Positions 34,697 to 44,794 of a stretch of DNA of 64,000 bases are shown piece after piece. Location of the stretch: positions 2,356,001 through 2,420,000 of the forward strand of contig JAWHQI010000064.1 of assembly GCA_033032865.1 (NCBI GenBank). Reading direction: 5' to 3'. The position numbers were made by a program, and so were the translations under genes. Source of the stretch: Dactylorhiza incarnata. Taxonomy: Eukaryota > Streptophyta > Magnoliopsida > Asparagales > Orchidaceae. Under the pieces are notes generated by a model that ran no database searches, was not told the DNA's origin, and saw nothing but the letters and a program-made list of their open reading frames with translations. Numbering within the stretch: the first letter of the stretch is position 1; the number at the start of each line of letters is the position of its first letter.

Positions 34697-35190
34697 TATC
34701 TACACCTCTCAGAAGCCGAGCTCAATTGGAGGTTGAGAGAAGGTCGACACGTCCCAAGAGCCGAGCTCAACTGGAGGTGGAGAGAAGGTCGAACCTTCCA
34801 GGAGCCGAGCTCAACTGAAGATGGAGAGAAAGTCGACACCTCCCAGGAGTAGAGCTCAACTGGAGGTGGAGAGAAGGTCGACACCTCCTAGGAGCCGAGC
34901 TCAACTTGAGGTGGAAAATAGGTTGACACCTCCCAAGAGCCGAGCTCAATTGGAGGTGGAGAAAATGTCGCACCTCCCAGGGGCTGAGCTCAACTAGAGG
35001 TGGAGAAGATGTCGACACCTTTCAGGAGCCGAGCACAACTGGAGATGAAGAAGAGGTCGATACCCCTCAGGAGTTGAGCTCAACTGGAGGTGGAGAGAAG
35101 GCTGACACTTCACAGAAGCCGAGCTCAACTGGAGATGGAGAAGAGGCCGACACCTCCCAGGAGCTGAGCTCAATTGGAGGTGGAGAGGAG
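34697..35190 (+). repeat. 45-bp minisatellite, right part of the interrupted array
   Basis: About eleven units of 45 bp, each with AGCCGAGCTCAACTGGAGGT and then GGTCGACACCTCCCAGG with substitutions. The same unit also occurs in the nested element at about 22590-22680 and 23385-23580, so it is a module of this retroelement group's 3' region rather than a locus-specific satellite. Confidence 0.85.
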
Positions 35191-35247
35191 GTCTCCATCA
35201 TACCACTTGCCGAGAAGGCGAAGGAACCTGAATAAGGAAATGACACT

Positions 35248-35278
<31 letters not shown>

Positions 35279-35900
35279 TCCTGTTGGACGCACTCACTCG
35301 GGGTCTCCTTCCTACCACTTGTCGAGAAGATGGAGGAACTTGGATAGGGAAATGACACTCGGGGGGTCCTGTCGGACGCACTCACTCGAGGTCTACATCC
35401 TACCACTTGCCAAGAAGATGGAGGAACCTGGATAGGGAAATGACACTCGGGGGTCCTACATGACGCACACACTCGAGGTCTCCATCCTACCCTTTGATGA
35501 GAAGACGGAGGAACCTGGATATGTAAATGACACTCCGGGGGGTCTTGCAGGACTCACACACTTGAGGTCTCCATCCTACCGTTTGATGAGAAGACGGAGG
35601 AACCTGGTTAGGTAAATGACATGATAGGGGTCCTACAGGACGCACACACTCGAGGTCTCCATCCTACCTTTTGACGAGAAGACGGAGGAACATGGATAGC
35701 GAAATGACACTCGAGGGGGGGGGGGCTGCATGACACACACACTTAAGGTCTCCATCCTACCCTTTGACGAAAACATGGATAGCGAAATGACACTCGAGGG
35801 GGGGGGGGGGGGGGGGGGGGCTGCATGACACACACACTTAAGGTCTCCATCCTACCCTTTGACGAAAAGATGGAGGAACTTTGGATAGGGAAATGACACT
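35191..35900 (+). repeat. ~88-bp tandem repeats with G-tract expansions, ~8 copies
   Basis: Units contain GGTCTCCATCCTACCACTTG, GGAGGAACCTGGATAGGGAA and ATGACACTCGGGGGGTCCT. The G run after CACTCG is expanded to ~33 at ~35246-35278, ~10 near 35716 and ~22 at ~35799-35820, always at the same position in the unit. It belongs to the 3' region of the outer minus-strand Tat element. Confidence 0.85.
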
Positions 35901-37056
35901 CGGGGGGTCCTGTCGGACACACTCACTCAAGGTCCCCATCCTATCACTTGTGTACTCCGTTCATGGAGGTGATTCGTCCCGTCACTTGATAGTCAAAGAG
36001 AATTAACCACACCACGTCTCATGATTAAAAGTAATGATGTTAAGAATAATCTTAGGAAGATTTTTTATCCCCACCTCGGGCTTTAAGCCCTTTCAAGGTT
36101 GATGACGTCTTTGATGGCGAAGGATCTTTCCTCGAGGGAAAATGATCTTCTCTTCGTTGAGTTGGGAGGTGAGCTCTAGACTTTCTCCAGATAACCTCTC
36201 CAGTCGGGTGAGAAGTGCGATAGGGGGGGGGGGGGGGGTCATCATCCAACATGCAAGGGGGGAGCTGATCTCGGTCGGTAATGCAAATGCTTGGACTTAA
36301 GATACCGCATTAAAAACCCTACACACCGTCCCATCACCCGCTCTGGGTTTTTATGAGAGTTAAGTCAGGGGCTCGTTTCCTAACTCGATCGTGGAGATCA
36401 GTTGTCTTCTTGTATATGTTTGAGACATTCTTTTTTTTTTGAAAAGAAACATTCGATCCCTCTTTAAGGGTGAGGAAAATAGACCTTCTCTTCATCGGGA
36501 TGGGAGGACGGCTCCAGACTCTCTCCTGATAATCTCTCCAGTCAGAAGAGATGTGTGATCGGGGGATCATCGACCAACATGCAAGGGGGGAGCTGATCTC
36601 GTCCGACAATGCAGATGCTTGGACTTAAGAGTTCGTATTAAAAACCTGACACACTGTACCATCACCCACTCTGGATTTTTATGAGAGTTAAGTTAGAGGC
36701 TCGTTTCCTAACCCGATCGTGGATATTGATTTCACCTACTATGCCTTGGGGAAAAGATCACGAACTCTCCTGTTTCAGGGTATGAGAAAAACCATCCTTC
36801 ATATAAATGAAATTATACAACAAACATGCCCTTCCCTTCTAGGGTAGAACCTTTTCAGGCTGTCATCGTTCCATGTGTTCCCAAGCAACTCTCATTCGTG
36901 GTTTTGCAGGTGATACCCTCGAGTTGCTAGCGACTCATGTATGATAAATGACACTTCCCAGTTCAGGTTAAGCTTCCCGACAGCGGCGGATCTTCCTGCC
37001 GCATCAACTTTTGTCAGGATGAGATCCTATTGCTAGAACTGCTTGATGCAGATGTG
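35901..37056 (-). pseudogene. Copy 1 of the outer Tat element: integrase C-terminus plus 3' region
   Basis: Nearly identical to 44825-45970. 36840-37056 on the minus strand is the degenerate end of integrase (KKVDAxGRSAAVGKLN type). 36050-36725 is a ~335 bp direct duplication containing CAACATGCAAGGGGGGAGCT twice. Copy 1 ends exactly where the copia LTR starts, after GATGCAGATGTG. Confidence 0.75.
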
Positions 37057-37391
37057 TGTTATGTGTTATGGTCTTCCGTCTGTTATCTTATTTACCTCGT
37101 CGTTATTAGACTCGTAGTAATGTTTTAGTATTTAATATTGTTGCATTTTAGGTATTTACGGGTATGCCACCTGGGGTTCTATAAATAGACCCATCTCATG
37201 TACTTGGAATTAAGTAATGAAATATGAAAGTTTTCCTCTCTCTCTAAATTCCTCTCCCTCTCTCTTTAAGCTCTTCTCTCCTTCCTCCACCCTCTAGGGT
37301 TTCTTCCTCTCTCATCCCCTCCTCCACCATTCTAGGGCTTGCCCTTGTATCTCCGCCTCCAACAATCCGGCAACGAACCAAACCCATAACA
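37057..37391 (+). repeat. Ty1/copia-type LTR, 335 bp
   Basis: Ends TGTTATG and CATAACA are inverted. The TATA box TATAAATAGA is at 37180-37189, followed ~60 bp later by a CT-rich leader. A primer-binding site follows the LTR directly. The left flank is ATGTG; the right end of the element is lost, so no TSD can be shown. Confidence 0.8.
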
Positions 37392-37394
37392 ACT

Positions 37395-37406
37395 TGGTAC
37401 CAGAGC
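37395..37406 (+). promoter_or_regulatory. Primer-binding site of the copia-type element
   Basis: TGGTACCAGAGC, three bases after the LTR, is one base off the common initiator-methionine-tRNA site TGGTATCAGAGC. Confidence 0.75.
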
Positions 37407-37879
37407 CTAAACACCAGCGACTCCATTCCCGGCACTACTTTCGCTGTCTTCCGCCGTCTTCCGCCGCTTCAACTGCTCCCGCAAGCCAACACCTCTCCAA
37501 CGATCTACTACCCGCAACACCCTTTCCTCTTCTTGCGCCTCTCCAGACGCATCTTTCCCGCTGCTCTCCTTGCGCCCAAGTCGATCCCCGCTGCTCTCCC
37601 TGCGCCCAAGTCCATCGTCGACCCCGCTCATCTTCTCCCTCGCCGACCCTGCTCCAGACCGCTACTTCCTCCGATCGGTTCTCACGACTCGATCGTCTTC
37701 CTCCATCGACGTCCTCCTGCCGTGCGCCCTCCGTCAAATCCACCTGACACCTCCTGCGATTTTTCTTGAGCCCAGCCTGCACGGCATTGCTGTCCTCGAG
37801 CCCTGTGCAACTCGCCTCCCATACACGCCTCTTGCGATTCCCATCTCCGTTTATTTTATTTCATTTCTTTTTTCCTTAC
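37407..37879 (+). mobile_element. Truncated internal region of the copia-type element
   Basis: A Ser/Pro-rich, CT-rich leader (CTAAACACCAGCGACTCC onward) with short open frames and no recognisable copia gag or pol. It ends abruptly at 37879 against the LTR of the plus-strand Tat element. Confidence 0.6.
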
Positions 37880-38576
37880 TGTACAACCCGTATTCGCCGA
37901 GTAGGTCCCTCAAGACCACTAGCGAGACCTAGGTCAGTCAGACCACCCGCCCAGGCTGAGACAGGTGGAAAGACCCCCGGGCAAATAGGGGCGAGCCGTG
38001 GGCAGGGAGGAGAAGTCAGCGAGTGGCACCCTTACGGACCACTCGCCCGGAAGTGTGGGCATTCGCCCAGTCCATTCGCCCAGTCAAGCGAGAGTTCGGC
38101 GAGTGGTCCCCTCATGGACCATTCGCACCCAAGGGATTTAGGAGGAAATGACCATGATGCCCCTTATGGGCTGCAAATAACCCTTCAGAACAGTGGAGTT
38201 AGGTTATTAGCAGACCAATTTGGGGTGCGGTTAGTAAAATTAAAAGGCGGATTCATGCTATTTGCAGACCAACCTAGAAAAATCTATAAATAGACCCTTA
38301 AGGGCACCTTCGAGGAGACCGAATTTTTTGAGAGTCCTCTCCTCTAGGCTAGTCTTGGTTGGCTGCTAGTGCCCTCCAAGGTGCCCGACTGAGCTTTGGT
38401 TTGGGAGGGGAAGCTCTCTAAGATCTTCCGGGTGTGTGGCGGGACCTCCTCGCTGCAGCCTTGGGTCTGTTCCATTTTTCTCATCCACCAGTCAGATAGT
38501 TTAGGGAGGGAGAAGTAAGCGTCGGCTGCAACCCCCAGTGGGTCCTATCTCAGGAGACCGGTTGCCGGTTTCAACA
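37880..38576 (+). repeat. 5' LTR of the Tat element (5' end missing)
   Basis: It starts within the LTR at TGTACAACCCGTATTCGCCG, matching minus-strand 21693-21670 of the nested element, and ends CGGTTTCAACA. The TATA box CTATAAATAG is at 38284-38293. About 55 bp of the U3 start are missing by comparison with the nested element, and the GC-rich ~56 bp array of that LTR is absent. Confidence 0.8.
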
Positions 38577-38580
38577 TTTT

Positions 38581-38592
38581 TGGTGCGGTGAG
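38581..38592 (+). promoter_or_regulatory. Primer-binding site of the Tat element
   Basis: TGGTGCGGTGAG, four bases after the LTR end, shared with the nested non-autonomous element. Confidence 0.7.
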
Positions 38593-38634
38593 TGTGGACC
38601 GTAGCCGGTGAAGGAAAATCTCAAGCTAGGTTGG

Positions 38635-40000
38635 ATGACAGGAGATGGGGGAAATGGTTCTGACTCGGGCCACTCGCAGTCACCAGCGACAGGGGAGTGG
38701 CTGGAGATGTTCGAGAAGTTCAAGCGAGACGTCCTGCAGACGGTTTTCGCAGGAAGAAGCGAGTGCGAGACGCCGGCAGTTCCCGTGGTTCCGCCCCAGC
38801 AGATCGGCGAGAATGCTCCGAGGCAGCGACCTGGGAAGGAAGTGCCAGCTGAAGGAAGTGCACGAGATCTCCCCGGGCGGCAGCTATTCAGCAGCCCGGC
38901 GAGTGCTGAGGTCTGCGAGCTGGTTCCGCGCGAGAGGACCACTCGCCGAGCAGGGGAAGGAAGCCCTTTTTGCGAGATGATCGTCTCGGCCCCAGTGCCA
39001 GAGGGGTTCCGGGGGCCATAGATGTCCTATTATACTGGCAAGGATGACCCAGTCGTGCACCTGCAATGGTTTGAGGACATGGTTTCAATTCTGCCCATGT
39101 CGGATGCCTTTCAGTGCCGACTCTTCGCGACAACATTGAAGGAGAAAGCTAGGGATTGGTTCCACCAGCTTCCCGTAGGTTCCATCTACGCGTTCGATGA
39201 TTTGCGCCGGGGCTTCCGGCTGCGCTTCTCGACGTCGAAAAAGCGAAAGAAGGATGCAGAGGCTCTCTTCAAGATCAGGCAAAGGGAGGGGGAATCACTG
39301 GCACACTATGTGGACAGGTTCCAAGAGTAGGTACACCTCGTGCAGGAGGTACCGGGGTTCGCCCTCAAGATGGCATTCATCGTGGGGTTGCGAGATGGGT
39401 TCTTCAAGATGGAACTTAGAAGAGAAGGGCTCCTCTCTCCTTTGAGGAGTTGATGGAGCGGGCAGCGGAGGAGATAGAAGGGGAGGCGGCCAACCCAGAA
39501 TTCTACAAATGGTTGGCGAAGATGAGCGAGCCTGAGGTGAGGCAGCAAGAAGGAAGAAGGCGAGAAGAACCCAGGGGTCAGGGGTTCGAAAGACCGCCTC
39601 GGAATTGGAGGAATCAAGAGCCCAACAACAGGTTGGGCTGGAGGCACCAGGAAGGACCAGCAAGAGGTCAGGAAGGGGGGTACCAAGGAAGAGAGGCGGG
39701 GGGAACAAATCCGGGGTGGAGGCAAGGCCCCAGACCCCCTCACCCCCCAAGGGAGCAAGCTATGGCAGTAGGCCGAGGAAGAGGAGGTAGAGGAGCCAGA
39801 GGAGGGAGAGGAAGAGAAGGAAGAGGGGACAGGATGGCGTTGCCCTATTGTGACTTTCACCAGGAAGGTCACGCGACCGCCACCTGCCCAGAATTCTTGG
39901 AGATGAGAGGGAGAGGTCAGCCACGACGGCAGCAGGCCAGGATCGAGGAAGTACTCCCAGAGGCGGAAGAGGACCGATGCGAGGACAGGGCGGATACAGG
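38635..40000 (+). pseudogene. gag polyprotein of the Tat element
   Basis: The first ATG is at 38635. The N-terminal part carries GHSQSPATGEWLEMFEKFKR. The Retrotrans_gag core follows at 39022-39400 (DDPVVHLQWFEDM, AREKA-type KARDWFHQLP, GESLAHYVDRF). After a Gly/Arg/Gln-rich basic stretch, a short zinc knuckle (YCDFHQEGHATATCPEF: C-x2-H-x4-H-x4-C) lies near 39843-39893. Stops at 39019-39021 and 39328-39330 and a frameshift near 39440 break the frame. Confidence 0.8.
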
Positions 40001-40017
40001 AGCCAGGGGGAATCAGG

Positions 40018-40749
40018 GTGATTCATGGTGGGGTTGGGATAGAGGCCATTCGCAAAAGGAGCTTCCAGGCGATATTCCGGAGAGACGTCGCATCAACTTC
40101 CCAGACCCCACCCCCCACAGAGAAGCTCACCTTCTCCTCGGAAGATATGCCCGATTATGAGGACCCGTTCTGCGACGCCCTGGTGATCCAGACGGCGATA
40201 GAAAACTTCGTGGTCTCCCGGATCCTGGTGGACAATGGGAGCTCGGTGAATGTTATCTTCAAGAAGGCTTTCGATGCGATGGTGGTGGAGAAGAAGAGGG
40301 TGCAGGCCTCTGATGGGCCGCTGTTTGGATTCTCAGGAGAAAGGAAGGAGGTTGAGGGAGGTGTCGGCCTCCAGGTGACGTTAGGAGGGGTCCCAAGGAA
40401 CTGCCGGTTCGTCATCGTTGACGCTCCGAGCAGCTACAATGCCATATTTGGGCGCCCCCTCATCAGTGCCTTCCGATGTGTGCCCTCATCATACCACCAG
40501 TGCTTGAAGTTCCATAGTGGAGGAGTCCAGATCCGAATCCGGGGAGATGCAAAGGTGGCCAGACAGTGCTATGTGACTGCCGTCAACACCATCTCTTGGA
40601 TGGCGGAGGCTGAGAAGATGGATGAAGAGATGAGGAGGCCGGAGGGGCCAGGAGAAGGAGTGGAGAAGAGGGGAGAAGAGGAAGAGGGCAGTGCCCGAGG
40701 AAAGGAGATGGAGGTAGCTCAGGAGGAGCAGGTCGAACCAACGAAATAG
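40018..40749 (+). CDS. Aspartic protease region of the Tat pol
   Basis: An open frame of 243 codons overlapping the end of the gag frame. RILVDNGSSVNVIFKKAF is the retropepsin active-site region in the DNGSS form common in this lineage. A flap-like VTLGGVPRNCRFVIVD and YNAIFGRPLISAF follow. The C-terminal third is a Glu/Lys/Arg-rich linker ending in a stop at 40747-40749 before the RT frame, possibly another inactivating change. Confidence 0.75.
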   Translation: MIHGGVGIEAIRKRSFQAIFRRDVASTSQTPPPTEKLTFSSEDMPDYEDPFCDALVIQTAIENFVVSRILVDNGSSVNVIFKKAFDAMVVEKKRVQASDGPLFGFSGERKEVEGGVGLQVTLGGVPRNCRFVIVDAPSSYNAIFGRPLISAFRCVPSSYHQCLKFHSGGVQIRIRGDAKVARQCYVTAVNTISWMAEAEKMDEEMRRPEGPGEGVEKRGEEEEGSARGKEMEVAQEEQVEPTK

Positions 40750-40842
40750 GAAGGCGCAGCAGAGGAGGAGACCCGGGTAGAAGGGCGAGAAGCGAGGGGC
40801 AGATGGGAAGAGCCGGCCCGGCTTGAGGCGGCAGAGGAAGTA

Positions 40843-42162
40843 GTGGAGATGGAGGTTATCACCCAGGGAGGAAGGGTGGATAAGGTGCGTGTCAGCGGGG
40901 GCCTCAGCCCGGAGGACAGGGTAAGGATGCTGGAGTGCATCCAGAAGAACGTGGACATCTTCGCATGGAGCGTGACAGACATGCCCGGCATCGAAGCGGA
41001 CGTGGCTTGCCATCGTCTCAACCTTGAGCCAGGAGTCCGCCCCATCCGACAGAAAAGGAGGGCCTTCGCCGACAAGCTCGAAGAACCAATCCGCGAGGAG
41101 GTGGCCAAGCTCCTTGAAGCAGGTTTTGTATCGGAGATCCAGTATCCAGGCTGGGTCTCCAATGTCGTCATGGTAAAAAAGGGCGATGGTTGCTGGCGTA
41201 TGTGTATTGACTTTTCTTTATTAAACAAAGCCTGCCCTAAGGATTGTTATCCCCTGCCTCGGATCGACGCGCTGGTTGACTCAGCCGTCGGTTTTTCTGT
41301 GATGAGTTTTTTGGATGCTTTTTCAGGTTATCACCAGATCAGGATGCACCCTCCGGATATCAAAGATGTCTCTTTCATCACCCGGGAGGGGTGCTACTGC
41401 TATAAGATGATGCCCTTTGGGCTGAAAAATGCAGGAGCAACCTACCCGAAAATGATGGACCGGGTTTTTAAGGAGCAAAGAGGAAGAAACTTGGAGGTTT
41501 ACGTAGATGACCTCATGGTGAAGAGCAAGAGCGTGGGCATTCATCTCCGAGACCTCGAGGAAACCTTCGCCACCCTACGCAAGTACAAGATGCGCCTGAA
41601 CCCCCTAAAGTGTGTGTTCGGGGCCAGCAAGGGGAAATTCATGGGACACCTTCTCACCCCTTCGGGGGTAGAACCTAACCCGGACAAGGTCAAAGCCATC
41701 ATGGAGTTGGGATCGCCTCGGAATGCCAAGGAGGTCCAGCGCTTGACGGGAAAACTCGCGGGGTTGAGCAGGTTTCTCTCCCGGGCCGGGGAGAAATGCT
41801 CCCCCTTCTTCAAAACGTTACGAGGGAACCAGAAATTCGAGTGGACAAAGGAATGCGAGGAGGCCTTCCAGGCCTTGAAGAGGCAGCTCACCCAGGCTCC
41901 GCTGCTCCAAGGCCCCAAGGAGGGGGAGGACCTATCCTTGTACCTCGGAGTCGGGACTGAGGTCGTAAGCTCCGTCCTGGTCCGGGAAGAAGGCAAGAAG
42001 CAGCTGCCCATCTACTACGTAAGTAGGGTCTTGAGGGAGGCGGAACTAAGGTACCCAATTTTAGAGAAGCTAGCCTTCGCTCTGGTCGTCGCGGCAAGAA
42101 AGCTCAGGCCATACTTCCAGGCCCATTCAATCCAAGTGGTGACTGATCACCCCCTTCGCTAG
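40843..42162 (+). CDS. Reverse transcriptase and RNase H of the Tat pol
   Basis: RT motifs in order: SNVVMVKKGDGCWRMCIDF, CYPLPRID, SFLDAFSGYHQI, MPFGLKNAGATY and the catalytic YVDDLMVKS. The thumb/connection GHLLTPSGVEPNP follows, then RNase H (LYLGVGTEVVSSVLVREE, LPIYYVSRVL, VVTDHPLR). The frame ends at a TAG (42160-42162) exactly where the family has Gln (HPLRQ); the downstream frame continues unchanged, so this is a single nonsense change. Confidence 0.88.
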   Translation: MEMEVITQGGRVDKVRVSGGLSPEDRVRMLECIQKNVDIFAWSVTDMPGIEADVACHRLNLEPGVRPIRQKRRAFADKLEEPIREEVAKLLEAGFVSEIQYPGWVSNVVMVKKGDGCWRMCIDFSLLNKACPKDCYPLPRIDALVDSAVGFSVMSFLDAFSGYHQIRMHPPDIKDVSFITREGCYCYKMMPFGLKNAGATYPKMMDRVFKEQRGRNLEVYVDDLMVKSKSVGIHLRDLEETFATLRKYKMRLNPLKCVFGASKGKFMGHLLTPSGVEPNPDKVKAIMELGSPRNAKEVQRLTGKLAGLSRFLSRAGEKCSPFFKTLRGNQKFEWTKECEEAFQALKRQLTQAPLLQGPKEGEDLSLYLGVGTEVVSSVLVREEGKKQLPIYYVSRVLREAELRYPILEKLAFALVVAARKLRPYFQAHSIQVVTDHPLR

Positions 42163-42830
42163 ATCTTCGAAGGAGTAGAGCACTCGGGGAGGCTCGCGAA
42201 GTGGTCAATAGAGTTAAGTGAGTTCAATATCTCCATTGTCCCTCGACTATCCATGAAGGCGCAGGTAGTGGCAGATTTCATAGCATATTATGTGGCCGAG
42301 ATGGAGGAGGGTCAAGCCCCTCGTCATGTTCCATGGAAGCTGCTGGTTGACGGGGCCTCGGGTAAAAATTCTCTCGGAGGAGGGGTGGTGCTGGAGAGCC
42401 CCCACGGGATGAAGATCGAGCAGACACTCGTTATACATTTCCCAATCACCAACAACCAGGCGGAGTATGAGGCAGTGATCGCCGGCTTGCGTCTGGCTCA
42501 GGAACTGGGGGTCCATGACGTAGAGGTCCTCACCGACTCGATGATAATAGCCTCTCAGATCAAGGGAGAGTTCGAGACAAGGGAACCTACACTCATAAGA
42601 TACTTAGCCAAAGTGAGAAGCCTCATTGGGGCGTTCAAGACTTTCTCCATCAGGCACATCCCTCGGGAGGAGAGCATCCCATCGGATCGCTTGGCCAAGG
42701 CCGGTCCACGAGCCGGAGGAACCCTGACATACCTATTCCGTCCTTCGATCGAGGAGGGGGAACTCATGGAAATAAAGCAACGACCCTCTTGGAAGGATCC
42801 CTTCGTTACCTTCCTTGCAACAGCCGGAGG
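42163..42830 (+). CDS. Second, archaeal-type RNase H of the Tat pol
   Basis: KLLVDGASGKNSLGGGVVLE gives the first catalytic Asp, NNQAEYEAVIAGL the Glu, VLTDSMIIASQIKGEF the next Asp and a C-terminal IPREESIPSDRLAK the last acidic residue. This extra domain is diagnostic for Tat elements. A frameshift near 42840 separates it from integrase. Confidence 0.85.
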
Positions 42831-44035
42831 ATGTTCCAGACCAAAGGCGCTTCCGGTACAAGTCCGCCTACTACGTGCTCCATGAGGGGGATCTGTATCG
42901 GAAGACCCTCTCGGGCCTCTTAGCCCGATGCATCTCGGAAGATGAAGTCCCGAGGATCTTGGAAGAAGTTCACTCCGGCGAGTGTGGCAGCCACTCGGGG
43001 AGCAGGATGTTGGAGGCGAGAATAATGAGGCAGGGGTACTTTTGGCCGACCTTGAGTAGAGATGCGGCGGCCTTCGCCAAGAAATGCCAGAAATGTCAGA
43101 TGTTCGCCCCGCTTCAGCTCATGCCTGCTCAGAGGCTAAGGAGTATCACGACGCCCTGGCCGTTCGCCATACGGGGGATGGATCTGGTGGGACCCTTTCC
43201 CCCGGCCAGTGGGCAGAGGAGATTCCTCTTGGTCATGATCGACTACTTCTCAAAGTGGTTGGAAGTCAAGGCGCTGGCCAAGGTCACCTCCCAGATGATC
43301 CGCAACTTCATATGGGGGGAGATCATCTGTCGACATGGGCTTCCGCAAGCCATAGTCACAGATAATGGCCCGCAATTTGCCAGCGAGGAGTTCATCAGTT
43401 TCTGTGGCCAGTTGGGGATAGACCTCAGGTTTGCATCCGTCCACCATCCCAGGAGCAACGGACAGGTGGAGGCGGCAAACAAGATTATCGTGAACTTGCT
43501 CAAGAAGAAGGTGGAAAATCTTAGGGGCAATTGGGTGGAGCAGCTCCCCTCGGTCCTGTGGGCTTTAAGGACTACCCCCAACACCGCAACGGGAGAGACC
43601 CCTTTCAAGCTCTCTCACGGCTGCGAGGTCGTCATCCCCATAGAGTTCGAAGTCATGACGCCACGGGTAAAGGCCGCCACGAATGGAGAGGAAGATTGGA
43701 GAGTTGGGAACGAAGAGGAGTTGCGTCTCTCCCTCGACCTCATCGAAGAAGCCCGGGATCTGGCAGCCATTCGCCAAGAAGAGGTCAAGCGGCGGATGGC
43801 GAAGTACTTCGACAAGCACATCAGGGTCAAGCAATTCGAAAAGGGAGACCTAGTACTCAAAAAGGTCGACGCGGCTGGAAGGTCTGCCGCAGTGGGAAAG
43901 CTTAATCCCAACTGGGAAGGTCCCTATGTCGTGGAAGAGGCGCTAAAGTCTGGGGGATACCGCCTTCAGAATGCGGAGGGCCAACCCCTCAGTCACACAT
44001 GGAGTGGTGACGATCTCAAACGCTTATATCCCTAA
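42815..44035 (+). CDS. Integrase of the Tat pol
   Basis: The N-terminal HHCC zinc domain is complete (HSGECGSHSGSRM then CQKCQ). In the catalytic core Asp lies in GMDLVGPF, Asp in IVTDNGPQF and Glu in NGQVEAANK, so the DDE triad is intact. The C-terminus carries VKQFEKGDLVLKKVD, WEGPYVVEEALKSGGY and LKRLYP before the stop. It would act in the nucleus to insert element cDNA. Confidence 0.88.
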   Translation: MQQPEDVPDQRRFRYKSAYYVLHEGDLYRKTLSGLLARCISEDEVPRILEEVHSGECGSHSGSRMLEARIMRQGYFWPTLSRDAAAFAKKCQKCQMFAPLQLMPAQRLRSITTPWPFAIRGMDLVGPFPPASGQRRFLLVMIDYFSKWLEVKALAKVTSQMIRNFIWGEIICRHGLPQAIVTDNGPQFASEEFISFCGQLGIDLRFASVHHPRSNGQVEAANKIIVNLLKKKVENLRGNWVEQLPSVLWALRTTPNTATGETPFKLSHGCEVVIPIEFEVMTPRVKAATNGEEDWRVGNEEELRLSLDLIEEARDLAAIRQEEVKRRMAKYFDKHIRVKQFEKGDLVLKKVDAAGRSAAVGKLNPNWEGPYVVEEALKSGGYRLQNAEGQPLSHTWSGDDLKRLYP

Positions 44036-44104
44036 AAACTATGTAATGCTAATGTTTTTAAAATGAGAATATTCTGTTTAACCTGTATGTGTGAAAATGA
44101 TGCT

Positions 44105-44794
44105 ACAGCTTGTGGGGAAGCCTCGAAGGTTCCAAAAGATGGCCCCGAGCAGACCCGATGTCCAGGTTCTCATTTAGCTGGCAGGTCCGAAGGCTCACTC
44201 GGTGGCAGGTTCTAAGTTCGTGGGAAGATGGCCCCGAGCAGACCCGCTGTCCAGGCTCTCATCTAGCTGGCAGGTCCGAAGGCTCACTCGGTGGCAGGTT
44301 CTAAGTTTGTGGGAAGATGGCCCCGAGCAGACCCGCTGACCAGGCTCTCACCTAGCTGGCAGGGCTGAAGGCTCACTCGGTGGCAAGTTCCATGCTTCAA
44401 AGATGGCCCCGAGCAGACCCGCTGTCCAGGCTCTCATCTAGCTGGCAGGTCCGAAGGCTCACTCGGTGGCAGGTTCTAAGTTCGTGGGAAGATGGCCCCG
44501 AGCAGACCCGCTGTCCAGGCTCTCATCTAGCTGGCAGGCCCGAAGGCTCACTCGGTGGCAGGTTCTAAGTTCGTGGTAAGATGGCCCCGAGCAGACCCGC
44601 TGTCCAGGCTCTCATCTAGCTGGCAGGTCTGAAGGCTCACTCGGTGGCAGGTTCTAAGTTTGTGGGAAGATGGCCCCGAGCAGACCCGCTGACCAGGCTC
44701 TCATCTAGCTGGCTGGTCCGAAGGCTCACTCGGTGGCAGGTTCCATGCTTCAAAGGTTGGCCCCGAGCAGACCCGCTGACCAGGCACTTGAGGC
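44105..44794 (+). repeat. 89-bp tandem repeats, ~7.5 copies (3' region of the Tat element)
   Basis: Unit: AAGATGGCCCCGAGCAGACC, CGCTGTCCAGGCTCTCATCT, AGCTGGCAGGTCCGAAGGCT, CACTCGGTGGCAGGTTCTAA. The reverse complement shares a core with the 86- and 88-bp repeats of the nested element. The array stops abruptly at 44794. Confidence 0.9.

Larger units (their letters stand above)
37880..44794 (+). mobile_element. Tat-lineage Ty3/gypsy element, nearly complete, lacking a 3' LTR
   Basis: Order: truncated 5' LTR 37880-38576, PBS 38581-38592, gag 38635-40000, protease 40150-40560, RT and RNase H 40843-42162, a second archaeal-type RNase H 42250-42800, integrase 42815-44035, 89-bp 3' tandem repeats 44105-44794. 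The extra RNase H before integrase and the 3' tandem repeats are hallmarks of Tat. Catalytic motifs are present, but there are three in-frame stops (39019, 39328, 42160) and frameshifts near 39440 and 42840, so it is inactive though not old. It joins other DNA abruptly at both ends. Confidence 0.88.
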
